The notes below the pieces were generated by a model, which searched no databases, was not told where the DNA came from, and saw only the letters and a program-made list of their open reading frames with translations. A DNA stretch of 10,413 bases from Pseudomonadota bacterium (GTDB taxonomy: Bacteria; Myxococcota; Myxococcia; Myxococcales; Myxococcaceae): the NCBI GenBank assembly GCA_023424585.1, contig JAFADT010000725.1:1-10413 (forward strand), given 5' to 3'. Shown one piece after another: positions 1 through 5,772 of the stretch. The stretch's first letter is position 1. Every line of letters begins with the position of its first letter. Both the position numbers and the translations under genes were made by a program.

Positions 1-761
1 GCCTCCAGCCCCCCGCCCGGCAGCGCCAGCCGCTCCCACGCCGCGTCCGCCAGCCCGGCGAGCAGGGCTTCGTCCTCCGAGGCGAGCCGCGCGAAGGTGG
101 CCAGGTGCTCCACGGTGCTGAAGCCCGCCGCGCGGTTCAGCGCGGGCAGCACGTCCCGGCGCACGCGCGTGCGGAAGAAGGAGGGGTCCGCGTTCATCGG
201 ATCGCGCACGAACCCCACCTCCTCGGCGGCCAGGAAGGCGAGCACGTCCTCGCGCGAGCACGCGAGCAGCGGGCGGAGGAGCGTGGAGGCGCGCGCGTGG
301 ATGGCCCGCGCGCCCCGGAGCGCCGCCCCCCGGGACAGGCGCATCAGCAGCGTCTCCGCCTGGTCGTCGAGCGTGTGGCCGGTGGCCACGAAGTCCAGCC
401 CGCGCTCCTTCCGCAGGGCCTCCAGCGTCGCGTAGCGCGCCTCGCGCGCCCGCGCCTCCAGGCCCGCCCCGGGTCCCAGCGCCAGCCGCCGGACGTGGCA
501 GGTCAGGCCCAGGCGCGAGGCCAGCCCCACGACGGAGGTCACCTCCCCCGCGGCCTCAGGCCGGAGGCCGTGGTCCACCGTGGCCACCTCCACGCGCAGC
601 GCCAGCGCCTCGCGCACGCGCGCCGTCCCGACGAGGAGCGCGGTGGAGTCCGCGCCTCCGGACACCGCGAGCAGCACCGAGCGCGAGCGGGCGCCCTGCT
701 CGGCATAGGAGCGGGCGAGCGCGGCGGTCAGCGAGGGACGTGCAGGAGACGCGCGAGGCAT
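1..761 (-). CDS. tilS: tRNA(Ile)-lysidine synthetase TilS, N-terminal part (gene runs off the left edge)
   Basis: TilS is a cytoplasmic ATP-dependent enzyme that attaches lysine to C34 of the tRNA-Ile CAU anticodon so that it reads AUA. The minus-strand frame from the ATG at 759-761 is open to the window edge (about 253 codons). It carries the PP-loop ATP-binding signature SGGADS at residues 34-39, followed by VDHGLRPEA (the usual DHxLR segment), then ATGHTLDDQAET and LLRPLL, all in the order expected for the N-terminal catalytic domain. The C-terminal substrate-binding domains would lie beyond position 1. No clear Shine-Dalgarno sequence precedes the ATG, but it sits a normal distance upstream of the PP-loop. 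The gene is transcribed divergently from the candidate sRNA and RHH genes. tilS is often followed by ftsH in bacteria, which cannot be checked here. Identification is firm. Confidence 0.95.
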   Translation of the reverse strand, partial: MPRASPARPSLTAALARSYAEQGARSRSVLLAVSGGADSTALLVGTARVREALALRVEVATVDHGLRPEAAGEVTSVVGLASRLGLTCHVRRLALGPGAGLEARAREARYATLEALRKERGLDFVATGHTLDDQAETLLMRLSRGAALRGARAIHARASTLLRPLLACSREDVLAFLAAEEVGFVRDPMNADPSFFRTRVRRDVLPALNRAAGFSTVEHLATFARLASEDEALLAGLADAAWERLALPGGGLE

Positions 762-824
762 GGCGCCCAGGTCCGGAATGGAGTGTGAGATGGCCGGGTT
801 ACAGAGTCGCGGTGGCCGGAAGGC

Positions 825-850
825 GTGGGAAGACATTCCATGATTCCCAC
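825..850. promoter_or_regulatory. Inverted repeat GTGGGAA-N12-TTCCCAC in the tilS/sRNA intergenic region
   Basis: Two perfect 7-bp arms (825-831 and 844-850) are separated by 12 bp, a spacing of about two helical turns centre to centre that suits a dimeric DNA-binding protein. It lies 64-90 bp upstream of the tilS start and about 75-100 bp upstream of the first stem-loop of the candidate sRNA, so it could serve either divergent unit. Apart from this repeat I see nothing definite in 762-920. Function is inferred only from symmetry and position. Confidence 0.4.
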
Positions 851-920
851 AACAGAAGGACGCGGGGCGGAAATAGAACGGCGCCTCGCGGTTGTTGGTC
901 GGACGTTCTGGACTTCATGA

Positions 921-1048
921 CGTTGGGCCTAGGGGTCCCCCCCCTCCCCCTCTGGGCCCACGGGGCCGCTTGGAGATTCGCTCCCGGCGGTCCCTCTTTC
1001 CGAAGCGCCCCGGTCTCCCTCGCGGAGGCCGGGGCGTTTCTCTTTTTT
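921..1048 (+). ncRNA. Candidate small regulatory RNA, three stem-loops, Pxr-like
   Basis: Three strong hairpins follow each other with almost no gap. SL1 pairs 924-935 with 949-960 (12 pairs, two or so of them G-U) and exposes a 13-nt loop made of eight C, one T and three C. SL2 pairs 962-969 with 987-994 (8 pairs, one G-U) and continues as GGAG/CTCC (972-975 with 981-984) closing a 5-nt loop. SL3 (1006-1036) with its T-tract is an intrinsic terminator. No plus-strand protein gene lies upstream, so a terminator here implies a short non-coding transcript. From memory, Pxr of Myxococcus xanthus is a roughly 120-nt sRNA with three stem-loops and a cytosine run that was hit by the mutation restoring development; its neighbour Mxan_5793 encodes a small protein. 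The resemblance is strong, but I cannot compare sequences. The 5' end is a guess from the base of SL1. A weak sigma-54-like TTGG...TTCTGG element occurs at 895-911. Confidence 0.62.
1006..1048 (+). terminator. Rho-independent terminator of the candidate sRNA
   Basis: The stem pairs CGCCCCGG (1006-1013) with CCGGGGCG (1029-1036) and extends inward by five more pairs, including one G-U, to a 5-nt loop CTCGC (1019-1023). It is followed directly by TTTCTCTTTTTT (1037-1048). This is a textbook intrinsic terminator for plus-strand transcription and the most convincing one in the window. The T-tract lies on the plus-strand side only, so it does not serve tilS. Confidence 0.88.
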
Positions 1049-1116
1049 CACTTGCCACGCATTGTCGGAAGCGGAGCGTTCAGCGCGCGGGCGCACGCTT
1101 GAGTGCTCCGAAACCG

Positions 1117-1145
1117 TTGACCCTTCAGGGAGTCTGTCGGATAAC
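1117..1145 (+). promoter_or_regulatory. Sigma-70-type promoter of the tandem RHH genes
   Basis: TTGACC (1117-1122) matches the -35 consensus at 5 of 6 positions and GATAAC (1140-1145) matches the -10 at 4 of 6, with the ideal 17-bp spacer. Transcription would start near 1152, giving a leader of about 45 nt before the ATG at 1197. Lying downstream of the sRNA terminator, it gives the RHH genes their own start point, separate from the sRNA. Confidence 0.6.
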
Positions 1146-1196
1146 CGCTCCGGTGTGTTCAGGTCGTCACCTCGAATCCGCCCCGGAGACCCAGGC

Positions 1197-1406
1197 ATGG
1201 CAGGCACCGACAAGCGCAAGCAGTCGCTGTACTTCCCCGAGGAGATGCTGAAGGAGATCCAGGAGGAGGCGAACCGGCAGGACCGCTCCCTCTCATGGGT
1301 GGTGCAGCAGGCCTGGAAGATCGCCCGCGACCGCATCAAGTCATTCCCCGCCGTCAATGACGTCACGGGCGACGAGCGCAATGACCCGCGCGAAGAAAGG
1401 CCGTAG
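1197..1406 (+). CDS. Small ribbon-helix-helix-like protein, TIGR04563 type (copy 1)
   Basis: This 69-aa protein reads as a ribbon-helix-helix (MetJ/Arc) fold: a basic N-terminus, a beta strand KQSLYFP (residues 8-14), helix 1 (EEMLKEIQEEANRQ), a turn, and helix 2 (SLSWVVQQAWKIARDRI). The tail (51-69) is short and charged. RHH proteins usually bind DNA as dimers through the strand, so a transcriptional regulator is the natural guess; the strand order and lengths are seen, DNA binding is inferred. The ATG at 1197 follows GGAG (1185-1188) by 8 nt, and an upstream in-frame extension to 1062 would run through the promoter, so I reject it. Copy 2 begins 8 nt after the stop, making a two-gene operon. 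I recognise the family as TIGR04563, which has no established role that I know of. The gene lies directly downstream of the candidate sRNA. Confidence 0.85.
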   Translation: MAGTDKRKQSLYFPEEMLKEIQEEANRQDRSLSWVVQQAWKIARDRIKSFPAVNDVTGDERNDPREERP

Positions 1407-1414
1407 ACAGGGCA

Positions 1415-1696
1415 ATGGCCACCACGGATCACCGCAAGCAATCCCTCTACTTCCCCGAGGACATGCTGGAAGAGATCCAGCGCGAGGCGACCCGACAGGA
1501 TCGTTCCCTGTCGTGGATCGTCCAGCAGGCGTGGAAGGTCGCCCGCGCTGACATCCGTCGGATGCCCTCGGTCAATGACGTGCTGGGCCCCCTGCCTCCA
1601 CGGCCGGTGGCCGCCGCGGCGCAGACCGCCACCTCCGCTCCGGCGGCGGTGACGACCAGCGCCCCGGCCTCCTCGGACGAGCCCTCCAAGCCGTAG
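1415..1696 (+). CDS. Small ribbon-helix-helix-like protein, TIGR04563 type (copy 2)
   Basis: This 93-aa paralogue is identical to copy 1 at 43 of the first 58 residues (about 74%), with the same core: KQSLYFPE, then EIQ-EA-RQDRSLSW, VQQAWK and NDV. Most changes fall in the end of helix 2 (residues 45-50). It differs by an extra C-terminal tail of about 35 residues rich in Ala, Pro, Ser and Thr (59-93), which is likely disordered. The start ATG lies 8 nt after the stop of copy 1; a purine stretch GAAGAAAGG (about 1392-1400) and ACAGGG just before the ATG are possible ribosome sites. The pair arose by tandem duplication and is probably co-transcribed from the 1117-1145 promoter. The two could form heterodimers; that is inference. 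Confidence 0.85.
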   Translation: MATTDHRKQSLYFPEDMLEEIQREATRQDRSLSWIVQQAWKVARADIRRMPSVNDVLGPLPPRPVAAAAQTATSAPAAVTTSAPASSDEPSKP

Positions 1697-1731
1697 GGCA
1701 CCGTCCGCCCCGGCCCCCGCAAGCCTCGCAT

Positions 1732-1752
1732 CCGCGCGCGCTGTCAGCGCGG
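1732..1752. terminator. GC-rich hairpin between convergent genes, possible weak terminator
   Basis: CCGCGC (1732-1737) pairs with GCGCGG (1747-1752), or alternatively CGCGCTG (1737-1743) faces CAGCGCG (1745-1751). It sits in the 47-bp gap between the plus-strand RHH pair and the minus-strand lipoprotein gene, and overlaps the latter's stop codon. There is no T-tract on either strand, so intrinsic termination would be weak. Confidence 0.25.
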
Positions 1753-2574
1753 GGTGGGCCGGGCGGGCCGGGCACAGCTTTCGAACACGACGCGTGGGGC
1801 CTCCTTCAGGGCCTGCACCGGGCTGGGGTACGTGCTCTTCATGTACGCCGCCGCGATGTTGGCGTCCGTGCCGCCCAGCTTGCGCGCCGTCACCGGGTTG
1901 CGGTCCGGGTCCTGTCCCACGTTGCCCAGGATGTTCCCGTAGCCGTCCCCTCCGTTCAGCAGGAACGTGGACATCGCCACGCGGTAGCGGATGGACGCGT
2001 CGTCGCGCGCGGGGATGGCCACGTCGCGCCCGCGCACCCGCAGCGCCGTCACCCGCTGGCCCACGGGACGCGAGCAGTCCACGCGCAGGGTGGTGCCCTC
2101 GGACACGTGGAGGAACGCGCCGGACGGCGACACGATGGCCTGCCCTTCCACGGCCAGCGCCTCCACGGAGTGCTCGAAGAGGTCCACCAGCTGCTTCTCC
2201 GTGAGGTCCACCGTCACGACGAGGTTCTCGAAGAGGATGACCTCGTGCAGGACGCCGTCGGTGAGCGGCCCCGTGCGCAGGGACGTGCGGGTGACGCACA
2301 GGCCCTCGTCGCGCAGCGATCCGCCGTTGATGATGCCCAGGTCGGTGGGCTTCGAGGCGCCGTCCTCCGCGTGGAGGAACGCGTCCGCGGCCAGCTGCCC
2401 CAGCGCGTTGTTGTCGTGGCGGGTGAAGGCGGAGCCCAGCTGCACCTCCTCGCCCAGGTAGCCGACGATGGCGTCGGGATCGTCCACCAGGGGGGCGCAG
2501 GAGTCGTTGTAGGCGAGGCACCCGGGCAGCAGCGCGAGTGCCGCGAGCGCGGCGGTCAGGTGGCGGCGATCCAT
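1744..2574 (-). CDS. Lipoprotein consisting of a stand-alone 5'-nucleotidase C-terminal domain
   Basis: The 276-aa product begins with a lipoprotein signal: two Arg, a hydrophobic run, and LPGC with Cys19 as the lipidation site. The rest matches the C-terminal substrate-binding domain of the 5'-nucleotidase/UshA family (5_nucleotid_C): RHDNNALGQLAADAF (52-66), NGGSLR (83-88, usually NGGGIR), LFEN (114-117), and NGGDGY (207-212). The N-terminal metallophosphatase domain is missing: there is no DxH, GDxxD or GNHE motif, and no room for about 300 more residues. In the full enzymes this domain holds the nucleoside base and the metallophosphatase domain cuts, so this protein probably binds a nucleotide-like or other ligand without hydrolysing it. 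The ATG overlaps the stop of the TonB receptor gene (TGATG at 2572-2576), implying translational coupling and a joint role at the outer membrane. Four further Cys (26, 93, 167, 267) could form disulfides. Domain call is solid; ligand unknown. Confidence 0.85.
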   Translation of the reverse strand: MDRRHLTAALAALALLPGCLAYNDSCAPLVDDPDAIVGYLGEEVQLGSAFTRHDNNALGQLAADAFLHAEDGASKPTDLGIINGGSLRDEGLCVTRTSLRTGPLTDGVLHEVILFENLVVTVDLTEKQLVDLFEHSVEALAVEGQAIVSPSGAFLHVSEGTTLRVDCSRPVGQRVTALRVRGRDVAIPARDDASIRYRVAMSTFLLNGGDGYGNILGNVGQDPDRNPVTARKLGGTDANIAAAYMKSTYPSPVQALKEAPRVVFESCARPARPTPR

Positions 2575-5500
2575 CAGTAGAAGGCCCTCAGGGTGAGGTA
2601 GCCGGACACGCCCTCGCGCGGCAGCAGGCCGGTGAGGCGGTCCGGCCGGGGCACGTCGTCGCGCAGGTCGTGGTCGAAGAGGTTCTGCGCGAAGAGCGTC
2701 ACCTCGAAGTGCTCCCAGATGGGCTCGGTGCGCAGCTGCGCGGTGATGAGGCTGTAGGCGGGAATCTGGTAGCGGCGGATGAGCTCCAGCGTGGAGCGGT
2801 TGTTGTTGCGGCGCTCGGCGCCGGAGCGCACCACCACGTCCAGGTTCAGCCAGTCGCCCAGCGGCATGGACACGCCCGCGTTGAAGCGCGCCTGGGGCAC
2901 GTCCGTGAGCAGGCGGGACTGGTCCGGCAGCTCCAGGTCCTGCGCGCGCGACAGGCTGGCGTTGACCCACGCGGCGGCGCGCTTCGACGCCTCCAGCCGG
3001 GCCTCCGCCTCCACGCCGTACACGCGCACGCCCAGCTCGCGGTTGCGCAGGGGGACGATGTTCCCGCTGGTGTCCACCGGGGTGATGGGCGAGGCGAAGT
3101 TCTGGAGGAAGGCGTTGGCGCGCACGCGCACGCGGGTGTCGCCCGCGGCCTGGACCAGGTCCATGCCCAGCTCGAAGGTGTCCACGGTGGTGGGCTGCAG
3201 GAGCGGGTTTCCCTCGAAGCGGCCCTGGTTGTAGGTGGTGTCGGGGATGCGCTCGACCAGCTCCTGGGGCGTGGGGGCGCGGAAGGCGCGGCCGTACAGC
3301 GCCTTGAGCACGAGCGCGTCCGACGCGGCGACGACCAGGCCCACGCGCGGGTTGACGCGCACCACCATCTTGCTCGTGTCGAGCACGCCCTCAGCCGCGT
3401 CCGCGTCCGGCAGCTGGATGGCGTCCAGGCGCAGGCCGAAGGTGAGCGTGAGCGCGGAGAGCACGGTCCACTGGTCCTGCGCGGACAGGCCCAGGTTGAG
3501 GCGGCGGGCGGCCGCGCCCTGCGTGAGGTCCACCAGGCCCTCGGGGGCGGCGGGGCTGGGGCGCAGGCGGCCGTCGAGCGTGTAGTTGGTGGTGTAGTCG
3601 TAGCGGGACAGGGACTGCTGCTCGGCGACGAAGCCCAGCGTGAGGTGGTTCTCCTTGGCCAGCGCGAGGTCCGCGTCCACGGCGCCCGACACGGTGCGCA
3701 CGGTGACCTGCGTCTGCTCGCGGAGGCCGTCGGGGAAGAGGCGCTCCGCGCCGGCGCCGGTGCGGAAGTCGTGGGGGGTGAGCTGGAACAGGCGGTCGGT
3801 GGACTGCTGATCGAACCCCAGCCGGGCGCGCACCTGGCCGCCGTCGGCGAGGGGCCGCTCCCAGGTGAGGTCCGCGAGGAGCACGTCCCAGGACAGCCGC
3901 GAGTCGTTGCCCACGGTGTCGAACAGGCCGACGAGCGCGTCCCGCTTCTCCGTGAGGTAGCGCGCGGTGACGCCCACGCGGCCGGCGCTGTCCAGGCCGT
4001 AGGACACGCCCCCGCCCGCGTTGAGGAGGAAGCGACCGTCGCGGGTGCTGCCCGCCGGCTGCTCCACGTCGCGCAGCCCCTGGGCCACGGCCTCGTCGTC
4101 GAGCGCGTCGTGGCTGACGACGAGCGAGCCTCCCTCCTGGCTCCACAGGTCCAGGTCCGCGAACAGGCGCAGGTCGCCGGTGGTGTGCGCGGCGGACAGG
4201 TGGCCATCGGTGGCGAGCGCGAGGCGGCCATCGTCGCGGGGGACGCCGCCGGTGGTGATGGCGCCGCGCACGCCGTCCGCGTGGTTCGTGATGAGGTTGA
4301 CGACGCCCTGGAAGGCGCCCGCGCCGTAGACAGCGGAGCCGGGGCCGCGGATGACCTCGATGCGCTCCAGGTTCTCCACCGGCAGGTTCATCAGCGCCTT
4401 GCCGTCGTAGAAGTTGTTGAGGCGGTGGCCGTCGAGGAGGAAGAGGACCTCCGCGTCGTTGCGCAGGCCCCGGATGGCGGTGCGGTGGAAGCCCTGCACG
4501 TCGCGGCTGACGGACACACCGGGCACCACGTCCAGCACGTCCGCCACGGTGCGGGCGCCCAGGGCGATCATCTGCGCGCGGTTGAAGGACGCGCCGATGG
4601 CCGGCACGGTGCGCACGGCCTCCTCCTGGAGGGTCGTCACCGCCAGCACGTCCTCCGCGCTGTAGAGCGCCAGGTCGTCATCCATGGTGGAGCGGGAGGA
4701 AGGCGACGCGCGGGAGTCGGAGCGGGTGTCTGGAGGGAGGTCCGCGTTGAGCGCGGCCATGGCGTCATCGGAGTCGCCCGGGGCCCGTGAGCCCTGGGTG
4801 TCCGCACGGCCGGGCGCCCGTGCATCCGCACCGCCCGTGCGGGTGGAGGCGCGCGGGTCGGACGCGTCCGCGCGGCCCGGGGCCCGCGGGTCCGCGCCAT
4901 CCGTGCGGCTCGAGGCATGCGGGTCCGTTCCGTTCACGCGGGTTGGGGCGCGCGGGTCGGACGCATCCGCGCGGTTCACGGCGCGTGAGCCCGTGCCATC
5001 CGTGCGGCCCGGCTCGGCCGAGTCCGGACCATTCGCATGCGTGGAGGCGCGCGGGTCCGTGCCATCCGGAGTGCTCGCTGCGCGGGAGTCAGCGGCTCCC
5101 GGCCGGGTCGCAGCCCGGGAATCCGTGCCCGAGCCCGGGGGCGAAGCCGATGCGCCTCCCGCGTCGTTGCCCTCCCCTGCCGCCGACGGCGGCGCGAACG
5201 CATCGATTTCGGGTGCGGACCTCGGAGGCTCACGGGCCCCCCTGCGGCCCGGCGACGCACGGCCCGGCGGAGGCTCCGCGGGCTGCGTCCCCACCATCAC
5301 CCTCGCGGGCCGGAGCGCGGACATGAAGAGCGGCGTGCGCGATCCGTCCACCATGGCCGCCTCGACGAAGTACTCCACGCCGGGGGGCACCATGTGCTCG
5401 GCGGGGATCAGCGCGCGGTACAGGTCCCCATACTGCCGCTCCATGGGGACCTGGACGTACGGCTCTCCCGGTCCACGATAGCGGACGAAGAGCTCCAGCA

Positions 5501-5660
5501 CCCTGCCGCCATCCACCAGCGTCGCATCCAACTGGAGGGGCTGCCGGGCCTCGGCGCGAGGCGGCGCAGCGTGCAACAGCGCGGCCTCCTGCGCGTGGAC
5601 GGGGGCCGCGGCGAAGACCGCGACACAGAGGATGAGCGTGCGAGGAAGAACGGTCTGCAA
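2574..5660 (-). CDS. TonB-dependent outer-membrane receptor with N-terminal extension and repeat linker
   Basis: This 1028-aa protein should import a scarce ligand across the outer membrane using TonB energy. A signal peptide (1-23, ending PVHA) is followed by an Ig-like or beta-sandwich extension (about 35-125), a long low-complexity linker (about 126-328), and a TonB-box-like DVLAVTT (337-343). The plug spans about 345-465 (NRAQMIALGARTVADVLDVVPG, then IRGLR, LLDGHRLNN, IEVIRGPGSAVYGAGAFQGVVNLIT), and the barrel runs from about 480 to the end. The barrel has FRAP (793-796) and NPLLQP (818-823) and closes with the terminal aromatic LRAFY. In haem receptors a conserved His lies between FRAP and NPxL; none is present here, so haem uptake by the classical route is not supported. 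The start is TTG: an in-frame stop lies 39 bp upstream and no ATG or GTG fits the signal peptide. The usual length is 650-800 aa; the excess is the N-terminal part. First gene of an operon with the nucleotidase-domain lipoprotein; ligand unknown. Confidence 0.92.
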   Translation of the reverse strand: MQTVLPRTLILCVAVFAAAPVHAQEAALLHAAPPRAEARQPLQLDATLVDGGRVLELFVRYRGPGEPYVQVPMERQYGDLYRALIPAEHMVPPGVEYFVEAAMVDGSRTPLFMSALRPARVMVGTQPAEPPPGRASPGRRGAREPPRSAPEIDAFAPPSAAGEGNDAGGASASPPGSGTDSRAATRPGAADSRAASTPDGTDPRASTHANGPDSAEPGRTDGTGSRAVNRADASDPRAPTRVNGTDPHASSRTDGADPRAPGRADASDPRASTRTGGADARAPGRADTQGSRAPGDSDDAMAALNADLPPDTRSDSRASPSSRSTMDDDLALYSAEDVLAVTTLQEEAVRTVPAIGASFNRAQMIALGARTVADVLDVVPGVSVSRDVQGFHRTAIRGLRNDAEVLFLLDGHRLNNFYDGKALMNLPVENLERIEVIRGPGSAVYGAGAFQGVVNLITNHADGVRGAITTGGVPRDDGRLALATDGHLSAAHTTGDLRLFADLDLWSQEGGSLVVSHDALDDEAVAQGLRDVEQPAGSTRDGRFLLNAGGGVSYGLDSAGRVGVTARYLTEKRDALVGLFDTVGNDSRLSWDVLLADLTWERPLADGGQVRARLGFDQQSTDRLFQLTPHDFRTGAGAERLFPDGLREQTQVTVRTVSGAVDADLALAKENHLTLGFVAEQQSLSRYDYTTNYTLDGRLRPSPAAPEGLVDLTQGAAARRLNLGLSAQDQWTVLSALTLTFGLRLDAIQLPDADAAEGVLDTSKMVVRVNPRVGLVVAASDALVLKALYGRAFRAPTPQELVERIPDTTYNQGRFEGNPLLQPTTVDTFELGMDLVQAAGDTRVRVRANAFLQNFASPITPVDTSGNIVPLRNRELGVRVYGVEAEARLEASKRAAAWVNASLSRAQDLELPDQSRLLTDVPQARFNAGVSMPLGDWLNLDVVVRSGAERRNNNRSTLELIRRYQIPAYSLITAQLRTEPIWEHFEVTLFAQNLFDHDLRDDVPRPDRLTGLLPREGVSGYLTLRAFY
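4776..5126 (-). repeat. Degenerate 33-bp (11-residue) tandem repeats in the receptor linker
   Basis: Residues about 179-295 of the TonB receptor consist of about ten diverged copies of an 11-residue unit, approximately [DG]-[ATG]-x-D-P-R-A-x-x-R-x, for example DGADPRAPGRA and DASDPRASTRT. At DNA level this appears as recurring blocks of the type gcgcgcgggtcggacgc on the plus strand. Some copies are 10 or 12 residues long. The unit is rich in Asp, Arg, Pro, Ala, Thr and Ser, so it should be a disordered, charge-patterned spacer in the periplasm between the N-terminal domain and the TonB box. Confidence 0.8.
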
Positions 5661-5671
5661 GATTGGAGACG

Positions 5672-5700
5672 ATGGTCCGTTGCAGGGCGGTGCGAGTCAA
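5672..5700 (-). promoter_or_regulatory. Possible promoter of the TonB receptor operon
   Basis: On the minus strand TTGACT (5700-5695) matches the -35 consensus at 5 of 6 positions and is followed after 17 bp by GACCAT (5677-5672), a poor -10 at 3 of 6. The predicted start is only about 5 nt before the TTG start codon, so the message would be almost leaderless, which fits the missing Shine-Dalgarno sequence. The 112-bp region 5661-5772 also holds the start region of the divergent ChaN-like gene. Confidence 0.35.
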
Positions 5701-5772
5701 GCCACCACCCCTGTCACATCCCGCTGATTTTTTGCCGCCCCCGCGAGCGCATGCGACGGTGCCTGCCGCTCC

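Noticed and set aside
1062..1196. N-terminal extension of the first RHH gene
   Set aside because: The extension would translate the -35/-10 promoter; the paralogue starts at the position equivalent to the ATG at 1197, which has a ribosome site.
740..1251. Plus-strand open frames covering the tilS/sRNA gap
   Set aside because: They cross a clear intrinsic terminator and a promoter and encode no domain, so I read the region as non-coding with an sRNA.
929..2521. Minus-strand open frame of 530 codons across the sRNA, RHH and lipoprotein region
   Set aside because: It runs through the terminator, promoter and both RHH genes and is Arg/Gly/Pro-rich noise; the real frames here have domain matches and ribosome sites.
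2575..2970. N-terminal extension of the nucleotidase-domain lipoprotein into the receptor gene
   Set aside because: The extended part is the receptor's 3' end in another frame; the lipoprotein signal begins at the overlapping ATG at 2574.
2538..4790. Long plus-strand open frame (750 codons) antisense to the TonB receptor
   Set aside because: Its composition is an Ala/Val/Arg/Glu/Gly/His/Gln blur without domains, as expected from the complement of a GC-rich gene; the minus-strand frame has a full receptor architecture.
4776..5126. Tandem repeats as a possible CRISPR array or mobile element
   Set aside because: The units are contiguous, degenerate, in frame and coding, with no spacers between them.
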